In this document: in pieces, positions 9,576 through 17,950 of the stretch
Position numbering within the stretch: position 1 is the first letter of the stretch
Layout of the letters: every line of letters begins with the position of its first letter
Source: Pseudomonadota bacterium
GTDB taxonomy: Bacteria; Pseudomonadota; Gammaproteobacteria; Burkholderiales; Gallionellaceae
NCBI GenBank assembly: GCA_021783855.1
Contig: JAJXTL010000048.1
Location: forward strand, 1-19,087
DNA: 19,087 nucleotides
Direction of reading: 5' to 3'
Notes under the pieces: model-generated
The model's database searches: none
The model's input: the letters and a program-made list of their open reading frames with translations, nothing else
Told to the model about the DNA's origin: nothing
Program-made: the position numbers and the translations under genes

Positions 9576-10873
9576 CCGTTTGCTCCGAACATCATGCGCC
9601 TTGCCACGAATTGTTTGGCGAACGGCAGGCAGTCCAGCGCGGTCAGTGAGGCGGCGCGGGCGGCGCTCACCAGCGGCAGATCGTTGGAGAACAGACGCAC
9701 CAGAGAGTCGGTGAAGCGAATGCCCGCCTCGCGATCTGTGCTGCGTTCGCTGCGGTAGCCTGCGAGCATGGCATCCGTCCCCAGCGCTTCCGGTTTCGCA
9801 TCCAGTATTTCCCGAGCCAGTTCCCACGCGTCGCGCAGCCCCATATTAAAACCTTGTCCTGCCACCGGGTGCATGGTCTGCGCGGCATTACCGATCAGCA
9901 CGACGTGCGGCATGGGCGCCTGTTGCGGCGCTTTTTTCAGTCCCAGCGGGAAACAGCTGCGTTTGCCGACCGTCAGAAACTCACCGACCCGGTCGCCGAA
10001 GTGCTGATGTAACGCTTCCAGAAACTGCGCGTCATCCCAGGACAGCATTTTTTCAACGTCTTGATGCGGCGCTGTCCAGACCAGTTCGTAGCCGTCCTTG
10101 AAAGGCAGGAGGGCTACCGGCCCCTGCGGTGTAAAACGCTCGAAGGCGGTGTCTACTCGCTGCGCGGCACAGGTTACATGGGTGATCAGCGCGCTTTGTC
10201 CGTAGTCGCGTGTTTCGGGCGGATGTTGTTGTGCCAGCAGTTTTCCGCCATCGGCGACCACCGCGAGGCGGGCATGCAGCGTATGTTCAGTGCCGTCCTG
10301 CTGATAGCTGATCACCGCGTGATCTGTCTCACCGGCAAGCTGCGCGACACTCGCGCCATAAATGGTGACGCCCTCACTTGCAGTGCGCGTTCCGGCGGTC
10401 AGGCCGGAACCGCTCGACGGGTGTAGCGCATGCGCTATGAATTCCCCGACTATCCCCCAAACCCCTCCCCCGCTTGCGGGTGAAGGGGGCGCGATAGCGC
10501 GGGAGAGGGCATCCTGCAGTGCAGGGTAGGGCAGCACGTAACCCAAGTCCGGAACTCCTAATTCTGATGCGCGCAGCACGGCGCGTCCGAAACTCTGTTT
10601 TTGCGAAATATGGATGGTGCGGATGGCAGACACGTCATGCAGTTTGTCCCATACGCCCATGCGTTCCAGTAACAGACGGCTGCCGTAGGATAGCGCCAGT
10701 GCGCGCGCATCCGTGCTGACACTGGTGCGCGCTTCGAGCACGCAGATTTTTAGGCGGCTTTCTTTGAGTGCCAGCGCGAGTGCGCTGCCGACCGGTCCAC
10801 CGCCGATGATTGCGATGTCGTACAGGAAAAGTTCCTCAGACGGGTGCCCGGCTAAACGTTTTTCAGCATTCAT
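9572..10873 (-). CDS. ubiH: UbiH-family FAD-dependent ubiquinone hydroxylase
   Basis: This 433-residue flavoprotein monooxygenase hydroxylates a ring carbon of the ubiquinone precursor (C6 in E. coli UbiH). It has the N-terminal FAD Rossmann motif IIGGGPVGSALA (about 22-33), DARALALS (55-62), AFERFTPQGPVALLPF mid-protein, and the second FAD motif GNAAQTMHPVAGQGFNMGLRD. The C-terminal TDSLVRLFSND matches UbiH better than UbiF or UbiI. It is about 40 residues longer than E. coli UbiH. The surplus (about residues 128-166, between DALSRAI and EGVTIYG) is encoded by palindromic repeat DNA. The ATG overlaps the pepP stop in an ATGA, and pepP-ubiH is a conserved neighbour pair. The N-terminal extension before LYDIAIIGGG is about 17 residues, so a later start cannot be excluded. 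Confidence 0.87.
   Translation of the reverse strand: MNAEKRLAGHPSEELFLYDIAIIGGGPVGSALALALKESRLKICVLEARTSVSTDARALALSYGSRLLLERMGVWDKLHDVSAIRTIHISQKQSFGRAVLRASELGVPDLGYVLPYPALQDALSRAIAPPSPASGGGVWGIVGEFIAHALHPSSGSGLTAGTRTASEGVTIYGASVAQLAGETDHAVISYQQDGTEHTLHARLAVVADGGKLLAQQHPPETRDYGQSALITHVTCAAQRVDTAFERFTPQGPVALLPFKDGYELVWTAPHQDVEKMLSWDDAQFLEALHQHFGDRVGEFLTVGKRSCFPLGLKKAPQQAPMPHVVLIGNAAQTMHPVAGQGFNMGLRDAWELAREILDAKPEALGTDAMLAGYRSERSTDREAGIRFTDSLVRLFSNDLPLVSAARAASLTALDCLPFAKQFVARRMMFGANG
10376..10509. repeat. Composite palindromic insertion inside ubiH
   Basis: Three palindromes are stacked. The first has 8-bp arms GTTCCGGC (10389-10396) and GCCGGAAC (10403-10410). The second is a perfect 14-bp palindrome centred on GCATGC (10424-10437). 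The third has 11-bp arms at 10463-10473 and 10499-10509 (one mismatch), enclosing a smaller GCGC-GATA-GCGC hairpin (10489-10500). The third resembles the widespread CCCTCTCCCGC/GCGGGAGAGGG dispersed repeats. The tract adds about 39 codons to UbiH, read in frame as Pro/Gly/Ser-rich sequence. Confidence 0.65.
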
Positions 10874-12174
10874 GATGTTCTCATTAATGATTCGATTGCG
10901 GCGACTGTCTTGGGAGCGGCATCGGTCAATACTTCATTGCCTGTTTCCGTGATGACCACGTCATCCTCGATGCGGATGCCGATGTTCCATAGGGCCAATG
11001 GTACATCGTCTGCGGGCCGGATGTAACAGCCGGGTTCGACGGTCAGCACCATGCCGGCTTGCAGCGCGCGCCATTGATCGCCGGTTTTGTAGTCGCCGAC
11101 ATCGTGCACATCCATGCCGAGCCAGTGGCCGGTACGGTGCATGTAATATTTTTTGTAGCTGCCGTCCTCCAGTACGCTGTCAACCGTGCCGTGACACAGC
11201 TTCAGATCGATGAAGCCTTGCGCCAGTATGCGCAAAGCGGCATTGTGCGGTGCTTCCCAGTTATTGCCGGGCGTGGCGGCTGAAATCGCGGCGATTTGTG
11301 CGGCCAGTACGATTTCGTACACTTCTTTTTGCGCGCCGAGAAAACGGCCATTCACCGGATAAGTGCGGGTGATGTCGGAGGCATAGCCTTCGAGTTCGCA
11401 GCCTGCATCGATCAGCAGCAGATCGCCGTCGTGCAGCTTTGCATTGTTGTCGACGTAATGCAGCACGCAGGCGTTTGCGCCGCCTGCGACGATGGAGGTG
11501 TAAGCGGGATCGCGTGCGCCGTGGCGACAGAACTCATGCAGCAATTCGGCCTCGACTTCATATTCAAAGTGCCCAATACGGGTAAATTGCATGGCGCGTT
11601 TGTGAGCGCCGGTGGAAATGGCGGCGGCACGTCGCAGGATGTCGATCTCGTGCGTATCCTTGAATAGCCTCATTTCACCCAGCAAGGCACGCACGTCGCG
11701 CAACTCGTCCGGTGCACGAATGCCGCTACGCGCTTTCGCCTGCACCGCATCGCGCAATTTGAGCATACGCTGATCCCACAGTGCATTTGCGCCTAAGGGG
11801 TAAAACAGCGCGGGCTGATTGCCCATCAGTTCAACCAGCTTTTCATCCAGCTGATCGATGGGGTAAGCGGCATCGAAGCCGAACTCCTCCTGCGCCGCAT
11901 CGGGGCCATAGCGATAGCCGTCCCATATCTCGCGATCCATATTTTTTTCGCGGCAAAAAAGGATGGAGAGGGGCGAGGCGCCGGCGATGAGCACCAGCAC
12001 CGATTCAGGCTCGCGGAAGCCGCTCAGGTAATAAAAGCTGCTATCGAAACGGTAGGCGTAATCGGCATCGCCGTTGCGCCGTTGCTCAGGCGCGTTGGGG
12101 ATGATTGCGATGCCCTGCTGCATCTGATTCAGCAGATTGGTGCGGCGCTGCGCGTAGATATCGGGATCAAACAT
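10870..12174 (-). CDS. pepP: Xaa-Pro aminopeptidase (aminopeptidase P)
   Basis: The 434-residue M24B metallopeptidase removes N-terminal residues next to proline in the cytoplasm. An AMP_N domain (about 1-130, with [19 protein letters not shown]) precedes the pita-bread catalytic domain. The five dimetal ligands are all visible: D256 and D267 ([18 protein letters not shown]), H350 ([15 protein letters not shown]), E380 (LTVEPG) and E403 (GIRIEDD). Spacing and length match E. coli PepP (441 residues) closely. The ATG at 12174 overlaps the murU stop by 8 bases and its TGA overlaps the ubiH ATG, so it is a middle gene of a coupled operon. No inserted repeat is seen in this gene. Confidence 0.93.
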   Translation of the reverse strand: MFDPDIYAQRRTNLLNQMQQGIAIIPNAPEQRRNGDADYAYRFDSSFYYLSGFREPESVLVLIAGASPLSILFCREKNMDREIWDGYRYGPDAAQEEFGFDAAYPIDQLDEKLVELMGNQPALFYPLGANALWDQRMLKLRDAVQAKARSGIRAPDELRDVRALLGEMRLFKDTHEIDILRRAAAISTGAHKRAMQFTRIGHFEYEVEAELLHEFCRHGARDPAYTSIVAGGANACVLHYVDNNAKLHDGDLLLIDAGCELEGYASDITRTYPVNGRFLGAQKEVYEIVLAAQIAAISAATPGNNWEAPHNAALRILAQGFIDLKLCHGTVDSVLEDGSYKKYYMHRTGHWLGMDVHDVGDYKTGDQWRALQAGMVLTVEPGCYIRPADDVPLALWNIGIRIEDDVVITETGNEVLTDAAPKTVAAIESLMRTS

Positions 12175-12937
12175 GAGTGGCCTTGTGTAAATTCGTTAAC
12201 TCTGGGATGCATCGCCGGCTTAACTGTGCGTCGAGTTCTGCCAGACGTTGCGGCGTGCCGACATCCACCCAGACACCTGCGTGATATTCGCCGCTTATTT
12301 TCCTCTGTGTAATCTGTGCGCGCAGCAAGGGCGCCAGCGGGGCTACGCTGCCGCGCGGAATGTGGCTGAACAGGGAAGGATGATAGAGGCCGATGCCGCT
12401 GAAGGTCAGGAATGAGGATTCAGGATTCGGGATCGAGGATTGAGCATGAGTTTCCAGTGGCGTTTCGGAAGGAACGACACGTTTGCTTTGCAGTAAGAAA
12501 TCTCCGTTTGGGTGATGCGCGGGATTATCCACCAGTACCAGATGCGCCATGTCGCCGCCTGCATGCAGCGCGTTGGCCCGTTCGTGAAGCAGCGAAAAAT
12601 CGTAGTCGCAATAGATATCGCCGTTGACCACAGTGAATGGAGCATCGCCCAGCAGTGGCAGTGCATAGGCGATGCCGCCGGCAGTTTCCAGCGCGCTGCC
12701 CTCTGCCGAGTATTGAATATGCGCACCGAAGCGGCTGCCATCGCCTAGCCGCTGTTCGATCTGTGCGCCCAGATGGGCGTGGTTGATGACCAGCTCTGTA
12801 ATTCCGGCCTTCACCAGCCTCTCGATATGCCAGACGATCAGCGGCTTGCCACCCGCTTCAAGCAGGGGCTTGGGGATGCGGTCGGTGAGCGGGCGCATGC
12901 GCTCGCCACGACCTGCGGCTAATATCATGGCCTTCAC
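12167..12937 (-). CDS. murU: N-acetylmuramate alpha-1-phosphate uridylyltransferase
   Basis: This nucleotidyltransferase (256 residues) makes UDP-MurNAc from MurNAc-1-phosphate and UTP in peptidoglycan recycling. The signature LAAGRGERMRPLTDRIPKP starts at residue 6, and the metal-binding Asp lies in VVNGDIY. GEYHAGVWVDVGTPQRL near the end is typical of the family. I chose the GTG at 12937 because the open frame upstream would overlap amgK and homologues begin (M)KAMILAAG. The GTG lies one base after the amgK TAA. The protein is longer than the usual roughly 223 residues, partly from a loop (QSSIPNPESS) encoded by five 7-bp units between the PSETPLE and LTFSGIGLYHP strands, and partly from a C-terminal tail. 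It is partnered with AmgK. Confidence 0.88.
   Translation of the reverse strand: MKAMILAAGRGERMRPLTDRIPKPLLEAGGKPLIVWHIERLVKAGITELVINHAHLGAQIEQRLGDGSRFGAHIQYSAEGSALETAGGIAYALPLLGDAPFTVVNGDIYCDYDFSLLHERANALHAGGDMAHLVLVDNPAHHPNGDFLLQSKRVVPSETPLETHAQSSIPNPESSFLTFSGIGLYHPSLFSHIPRGSVAPLAPLLRAQITQRKISGEYHAGVWVDVGTPQRLAELDAQLSRRCIPELTNLHKATHV
12409..12443. repeat. Heptanucleotide array inside murU
   Basis: Five consecutive 7-bp units on the plus strand: GGAATGA, GGATTCA, GGATTCG, GGATCGA and GGATTGA (12409-12443). Every unit starts GGA and ends in a purine. The 35 bases encode part of a loop in MurU that is absent from typical homologues. The last two units are nearly identical to a stretch at the mdtC 3' end (8033-8047). 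Confidence 0.7.
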
Positions 12938-12938
12938 G

Positions 12939-14192
12939 TTAAAACCCGTATCCTGTAGGCTCTTCCTGCGGCGGCTCCAACTCATTGAGCAGGTTGAACA
13001 AGGGCTTTAGATCCACATATCGTGCAGCGGTTGCGCGAAGATAGCTCATCACCAGCGGCATATCTTTAAGATAGCCGTCCTTGCCATCGCGATGGTAGAG
13101 TCGTGCAAAAATGCCCAGCACCTTGAGGTGTCGCTGAGCGCCCATCAACTCAAAATCCCGGTAGAACTGCCCGAAATCCTCCTGCACCGGCAGGCCTGCG
13201 CGACGCGCCTTTTCCCAATAGTCGATCAGCCAGTCGATAACGATCTCTTCATCCCATTTTATGTAGGCGTCCTTGAACAACGAGGCCAGATCGTAGGTGA
13301 TCGGGCCATATACCGCATCCTGAAAGTCGATGATGCCGGGGTTGGGTGCCGTCATCATCAGATTGCGCGAATGATAGTCGCGGTGCACATAGACGCGCGG
13401 TTGCGCCAGATTGTTGGCCACGATGCGCGAGAAAACGGTTTCAAGTTTGGCGCTCTGTGCGGAGGTTAATGTCACCTGGAGATGCTTGTTGATATACCAC
13501 TCGGGAAACAGGCGCATCTCACGCAACAGCAGCGCTTCATCATAAGGCGGCAGGTCCTTGTCGTTTGATGCGAGCTGGATCTTAATCAGCGCATCGGTGG
13601 CGGCCTTATACAGCCGGCGCGCATTTTCCAACGACTCAGCCGTGCCCTGCTGCGCTGCATCGCCTCTTACGCTCAATGCTTGCAGATAGGTGGTACTGCC
13701 AAGATCGGACAGCAGCAAAAAACCCTGTGTCAAGTCCTCTGCATACACGTGCGGCACATGTGTTCCGGCCTTTTCGAACAAACGAGCCACATGCAGAAAA
13801 GGGCGGCAGTCCTCGCGATCGGGCGGTGCATCCATCACGATCAGGGTGCGGCCACCCCGATGCGTTACAGCGGAATTGTCGGGTGTGGAAGGGATGGCCT
13901 GTCGGCTGTTCCCGCAATCGGCTGGCTTCGCCATAACCAGCGACTTCGCGAGCGTTGTTTGCTCGTTTATTCGATTGGCTAGTGGTTCCATCAGTAACGT
14001 ACCCGCAGGGGGCAGGCCGACGGGTTTCCCGCTGCTTTGCAGCGACCCGTTCGCACTGTCACAACCGCCATCATCGAAGCTGGCGCGAAAGTAGCGACGG
14101 AAGCTGGCATCGGAGGAAGCGGGTGCAAGACTGAATTTTTCGCCGGGAAACTGGCCTTGCAGCCAAACGGTCAGTTGTTGTAAACGTTGCAT
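12939..14192 (-). CDS. amgK: N-acetylmuramate/N-acetylglucosamine anomeric kinase
   Basis: The 417-residue aminoglycoside-phosphotransferase-fold kinase phosphorylates recycled MurNAc at C1, feeding MurU. Visible motifs are SDASFRRYFR (27-36) in the nucleotide-binding lobe, RTLIVMDAPPDREDCRPF (115-132), QGFLLLSDLGSTTYL, the catalytic loop HRDYHSRN (270-277) and GIIDFQDAVYGPITYDLASL with the metal-binding D289. Homologues run directly from the FDDGG hairpin into RTLIVMDAPP. Here residues 44-112, exactly 69 codons, are interposed, so the protein is about 70 residues longer than usual. All catalytic motifs are intact, so activity is plausible. It is the first gene of the operon and divergent from lptD. 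The stop is one base from the murU GTG. Confidence 0.87.
   Translation of the reverse strand: MQRLQQLTVWLQGQFPGEKFSLAPASSDASFRRYFRASFDDGGCDSANGSLQSSGKPVGLPPAGTLLMEPLANRINEQTTLAKSLVMAKPADCGNSRQAIPSTPDNSAVTHRGGRTLIVMDAPPDREDCRPFLHVARLFEKAGTHVPHVYAEDLTQGFLLLSDLGSTTYLQALSVRGDAAQQGTAESLENARRLYKAATDALIKIQLASNDKDLPPYDEALLLREMRLFPEWYINKHLQVTLTSAQSAKLETVFSRIVANNLAQPRVYVHRDYHSRNLMMTAPNPGIIDFQDAVYGPITYDLASLFKDAYIKWDEEIVIDWLIDYWEKARRAGLPVQEDFGQFYRDFELMGAQRHLKVLGIFARLYHRDGKDGYLKDMPLVMSYLRATAARYVDLKPLFNLLNELEPPQEEPTGYGF
13857..14063. repeat. 207-bp structured in-frame insertion in amgK
   Basis: The extra DNA lies between two Gly-Gly codon pairs and is exactly 69 codons long with no stop. It contains several hairpins: CGCTGC-TTT-GCAGCG (14030-14044) nested inside ACGGGT/ACCCGT (14020-14025, 14045-14050); CGAGC/GCTCG (13949-13953, 13961-13965); and GCTGG/CCAGC (13921-13925, 13937-13941). 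The encoded peptide is low in aromatics and resembles no domain I recognise. Boundaries are set by comparison with the usual AmgK sequence. Confidence 0.65.
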
Positions 14193-14212
14193 AATGGGCT
14201 TTTGGACTGTGC

Positions 14213-14242
14213 TTGATGGTAAACTTGCAAAAGTTTACCATC
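14213..14242. promoter_or_regulatory. Perfect 12-bp inverted repeat in the amgK/lptD divergent region
   Basis: GATGGTAAACTT (14215-14226) and AAGTTTACCATC (14231-14242) are perfect reverse complements around GCAA. The repeat lies between the divergent starts of amgK (14192) and lptD (14254). TTGATG (14213-14218) and TACCAT (14236-14241), 17 bp apart, would make a weak sigma70 promoter toward lptD built into the repeat. By symmetry, a TACCAT also faces amgK. This fits an operator controlling both directions. A 5' RNA hairpin just before the lptD start is the alternative. Confidence 0.5.
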
Positions 14243-14253
14243 TTATCCATATT

Positions 14254-16605
14254 ATGCGGTTTCGTCTCAAGCCTGTCGCACTCTCTTTGCTCTGTGTTTT
14301 TGTCCATCCTGCCGTGGCAGAAGAAGCGCGCACGCTACAAAACGACAAGACTGCCGTCACGCAGGATGTGCCTGTTTTTCTGGAAGCAGATAATCTGACG
14401 GGCGAGCAGAAAAACCAGGTCGAAGCAACCGGCAATGCCATTCTGACCAAGTCCGACCAGAAAGTGCGCGCAAAGCGTTTGTTGTATAACCAGGAAACGG
14501 GCGACGTCGAAGGATTCGGTTCGGTGGTGATAGAACAAAATGGCAACACCATGAGCGGTCCGTATATGAAGCTGAATATGGATACGCATGCAGGCTTCAT
14601 GGAACAGCCGGTATTTTTCATGAAAGAAACTGGCGGTCGCGGCGCGGGCGATATTGCGCACATCCAGGATCAGCAGCATTACACGCTGGACAACGCGACT
14701 TATACGACCTGTCGCGCGGATAAACAGGACTGGCTGGTCAAAATGAGCAGTCTTGAGGTAGACCGCGACCAGCAGGTGGGTGTCGCCCACCAGGCCTGGG
14801 TGGAATTCATGGACGTGCCGATTCTGTATTCTCCCAGGATGGATTTTCCGCTGGGAACCCAGCGCAGATCCGGGTTTCTGGCTCCGACATTTGGCGCCAC
14901 AAACAACAGCGGCACCGAACTGATCCTGCCGTATTACTGGAACATTGCACCGAACATGGACGCGACTTTTTCGCCGCGCGTCTTGACCAAACGCGGCTTG
15001 CAGCTGAATAACGAGTTCCGCTATCTGAATGCAAACTATACAGGCGAGGTGCATGCGGATATCTTGCCCAATGATGCGTTGACCGGCACCAATCGCACCC
15101 GGTTTGGTCTGAAACACAACGAAACGTTTGACGGCGGCCTGACCGGCAGCATAGATTACAATCACGTCTCGGATAGCGCTTATTACCTCGACCTGGCCGA
15201 TGCGGTGAATTTCTCGTCGCAGATCAATCTGATGCAGGATGCGGAGCTCAACTATAATGCAGGCTGGTGGAACAGCACGGCACGAATGCAACGCTACCAG
15301 ACCCTGCAGGACCCGCTGGCGCCGATAATTGTGCCTTATGCCCGGCTGCCCCAGCTTACGCTGAACGGTGCGCGCAGTTACGGCGGTGCGGATTTTGCTT
15401 TTGCCGGCGAGTATGTGAGCTTCAGCCATCCCACGGCGGTGAACGGTCAGCGGCTGATGATAGCGCCCAGCGTCAGCTACCCCCTGATCAATGCGCCCGG
15501 ATATTACCTCACGCCCAAATTTACCCTGAACAGCACCCAGTATGTGATGGGCATCAATAATGTGACGGCCATGCCGGACACCACGCGCACCCTGCCGATG
15601 TTCAGCCTGGATAGCGGTGCATCCTTTGAGAAAGATCTCAATTTACTGGGAACCAGTTACCTGAATACGCTGGAGCCGCGCGCCTACTATGTGTACGTGC
15701 CATACAAGAATCAGGATCAGTTGCCGGTCTTCGATACGGCGCAGACTCAGTTGAGTTATGCCCAGCTGTTCACCGAGAATCGTTTTATAGGCAATGATCG
15801 CATAGGTGATGCGAATCAGGTGACGCTGGCCCTGGTCTCGCGTTTCCTGGGAACGGATGACGGGGCGGAACATTTGAAACTCTCGGTGGCTGAGCGTTTC
15901 AGCTTCACCCAACCGCAGGTTAATCTGGTTGCGCCTACCACATCGAACAACAAGTCGGATATCCTGCTGGACGCCTCAGGCCGCATCAGCGGCGCATGGT
16001 CGTTTTCCACCGAGTTGCAGTATAGCCCTGCCTTGTCGATGACTCAGCACTATAATATCTCGGCAGACTATCGTCCGGAAGCCGGCAAGGTGATCAACCT
16101 GGGTTACCGTTTTATCAGCGATACGATCGGTGCACTGATTCCTGGCATAGCGAACCCGACAGGCAGCGCCATGGTCAACGGGATTGTCTACCCGACTATT
16201 TACGGCGTGCCTTACACCACGATAGGCGGGAGCAATTATGCGGTCGCTGCGCCCGCCTTGCGTCAAATCAATATTTCCGGACAATGGCCGTTGTTCAAAC
16301 ACTTGTCTGCAGTGGGGCAATGGAATTATTCCTTCCTGGACAAGATGCTGCTGAATGGGGTTGTCGGACTAGAGTACACGGAAAGCTGCTGGACGCTGCG
16401 CATGGTAGCCCACAGTTTTACTGCCGGCCTGGTTCTGAACGGTGCAGGCGTGCCTGTGCCCCTAAACAGCACCGGGATATTCATCCAACTGGAGTTGAAC
16501 GATCTGATCAAGGTAGGATCGGACCCGATGATGTTGCTTAAACAGAGCGTGCCTGGCTATACGAAGTCTAAGATTGTTCCCGCAAGCGCCCCGCCTCTGC
16601 CTTAA
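14254..16605 (+). CDS. lptD: LPS-assembly protein LptD
   Basis: The 783-residue outer-membrane barrel inserts lipopolysaccharide into the outer leaflet with LptE. A signal peptide (MRFRLKPVALSLLCVFVHPAVA, about 1-22) precedes an OstA/LptA-like beta-jellyroll (about 40-140: FLEADNLTG, GDVEGFGSVVIEQNGNTM), then the barrel domain with PRMDFPLGTQRRSGFLAPTF and many alternating aromatic strands. An upstream in-frame ATG (14194) is rejected because it would bury the signal peptide behind 20 residues and overlap the inverted repeat. No clear Shine-Dalgarno is visible. Only two cysteines remain in the mature protein, C153 (YTTCRAD) and C712 (TESCW), against four in E. coli, which would allow just one inter-domain disulfide. 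It is followed after 16 bases by surA. Confidence 0.92.
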   Translation: MRFRLKPVALSLLCVFVHPAVAEEARTLQNDKTAVTQDVPVFLEADNLTGEQKNQVEATGNAILTKSDQKVRAKRLLYNQETGDVEGFGSVVIEQNGNTMSGPYMKLNMDTHAGFMEQPVFFMKETGGRGAGDIAHIQDQQHYTLDNATYTTCRADKQDWLVKMSSLEVDRDQQVGVAHQAWVEFMDVPILYSPRMDFPLGTQRRSGFLAPTFGATNNSGTELILPYYWNIAPNMDATFSPRVLTKRGLQLNNEFRYLNANYTGEVHADILPNDALTGTNRTRFGLKHNETFDGGLTGSIDYNHVSDSAYYLDLADAVNFSSQINLMQDAELNYNAGWWNSTARMQRYQTLQDPLAPIIVPYARLPQLTLNGARSYGGADFAFAGEYVSFSHPTAVNGQRLMIAPSVSYPLINAPGYYLTPKFTLNSTQYVMGINNVTAMPDTTRTLPMFSLDSGASFEKDLNLLGTSYLNTLEPRAYYVYVPYKNQDQLPVFDTAQTQLSYAQLFTENRFIGNDRIGDANQVTLALVSRFLGTDDGAEHLKLSVAERFSFTQPQVNLVAPTTSNNKSDILLDASGRISGAWSFSTELQYSPALSMTQHYNISADYRPEAGKVINLGYRFISDTIGALIPGIANPTGSAMVNGIVYPTIYGVPYTTIGGSNYAVAAPALRQINISGQWPLFKHLSAVGQWNYSFLDKMLLNGVVGLEYTESCWTLRMVAHSFTAGLVLNGAGVPVPLNSTGIFIQLELNDLIKVGSDPMMLLKQSVPGYTKSKIVPASAPPLP

Positions 16606-16621
16606 TTTTTTAGTGTGAAAG

Positions 16622-17950
16622 ATGACCATGTCAAAAATCAAAATACCCGTTCTTCTGAGTGCCCTTCTGCTGTCGTCCATCCCGGCTTTTGCCGCTGAAC
16701 GAATCGATCCACAACAGCAGGTCGCAACAATAGATTACGTGGTGGCGGTGGTTAACGATGATGTGATTACCCACAACGAGCTGGAAGAACGGGTGAGTAC
16801 AGTCATCGCTCAACTGAAAAAACAGGGCACCCCTTTGCCGGAACAGAGCGTGCTGGAGAAACAAATCCTCGAACGCATGATCTCCGACATGTTGCTGGCG
16901 CAGTATGCCAAGGAAAGCGGGGTGCGTGTAGACGACACGCAACTGGATGTGGCTATCACGCGCATAGCGCAGCAGAATAAATTCCCCACACTGGCCGAAT
17001 TCCAGGCAAAACTCGAATCGGAAGGAGTGAACGTTAAAAAATTCCGCGACGAGATACGTGCCGAAATTATCTCAACCAGGCTGCGCGAGCGCGAAGTTGA
17101 AAGCAAGCTGGTTATCAGCGATAGCGAGGTCGACAACTATCTCGCCAACAAGGCCACCATGGGCCTTGAAAACGAAGAGTATCACTTGGCGCACATACTG
17201 GTGGTCGTGCCTGAACAGGCCAGCGCGGACAAAATCCAGGCGGCACGGGAACGCGCCGATCATGCGTATGCTCAGCTTGCCGGCGGCGCGGACTTCGCGC
17301 AAGTGGCGGCAGGTACTTCGGATGCCAAGGACGCGCTCAAAGGGGGCGATCTGGGCTGGCGTCCGACCGATCGCATCCCGCCGCTGTTCATGAACGAATT
17401 GCAGACATTGAAAACCGGTCAGAATACGGCGGTATTGCGCAGTCCGAGCGGCTTTCATATCCTCAAACTGATAGAAAAGCGCAACGGCAGCGCGCCTGTA
17501 GTGATTACGCAGACCCATGCGCGGCACATTCTGATTAAAACCAGCGAAATCGTGACATCGGCCGAAGCCAAAAAACGCATTCTGGAAATCAAGCAGCGTA
17601 TTGACGACGGCGCCAGCTTTGCTGACCAAGCCAAACGCTATTCGCAGGACGGCAGCGCACAGCAAGGCGGCGATCTGGACTGGTTGTCGCCCGGGCAGAC
17701 GGTACCCGAATTCGAAGAAGAGCTCAACAAGCTCAAAGTTGGAGAAATCGGCATGGTGGAAACGCAGTTCGGCTGGCATTTGATACAAGTGCTGGAGCGG
17801 CGCAATACCGATGTCACCGAACAGCAGAAACGCCAGCAGGCGCGTGCTTCCATCGCCTCATTCAAATCCGAGGAGCTTTATCAGGACTGGTTGCGCCAGC
17901 TGCGCGATCGCGCGTTTATTGAATATCGCACCAACGATGAACAGAAATAG
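16622..17950 (+). CDS. surA: Periplasmic chaperone and peptidyl-prolyl isomerase SurA
   Basis: The 442-residue chaperone delivers unfolded outer-membrane proteins, LptD among them, to the BAM complex. The signal peptide is [20 protein letters not shown] followed by PAFA|AE (cleavage near residue 24). A SurA N-terminal domain (about 30-170) carries [19 protein letters not shown]. The first parvulin domain spans about 185-287 (LAHILVVVP ... GFHILKLIE) and the second about 298-394 ([10 protein letters not shown] ... [10 protein letters not shown]). A short C-terminal helix completes the core. A second ATG six bases downstream (16628) is an equally possible start. Length and architecture are standard. 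The stop overlaps the pdxA start by 14 bases. Confidence 0.94.
   Translation: MTMSKIKIPVLLSALLLSSIPAFAAERIDPQQQVATIDYVVAVVNDDVITHNELEERVSTVIAQLKKQGTPLPEQSVLEKQILERMISDMLLAQYAKESGVRVDDTQLDVAITRIAQQNKFPTLAEFQAKLESEGVNVKKFRDEIRAEIISTRLREREVESKLVISDSEVDNYLANKATMGLENEEYHLAHILVVVPEQASADKIQAARERADHAYAQLAGGADFAQVAAGTSDAKDALKGGDLGWRPTDRIPPLFMNELQTLKTGQNTAVLRSPSGFHILKLIEKRNGSAPVVITQTHARHILIKTSEIVTSAEAKKRILEIKQRIDDGASFADQAKRYSQDGSAQQGGDLDWLSPGQTVPEFEEELNKLKVGEIGMVETQFGWHLIQVLERRNTDVTEQQKRQQARASIASFKSEELYQDWLRQLRDRAFIEYRTNDEQK

Noticed and set aside
14335..15429. Long minus-strand open frame (364 codons) across lptD
   Set aside because: It lies wholly antisense to a well-recognised LptD, has no family similarity I can see, and is a product of high-GC third-position bias.
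17072..17788. Minus-strand open frame (238 codons) across surA
   Set aside because: It is antisense to the two parvulin domains of SurA and has no independent support.
17811..17936. Upstream extension of pdxA
   Set aside because: It would overlap surA by about 140 bases, and the [12 protein letters not shown] start of the family fits the ATG at 17937.
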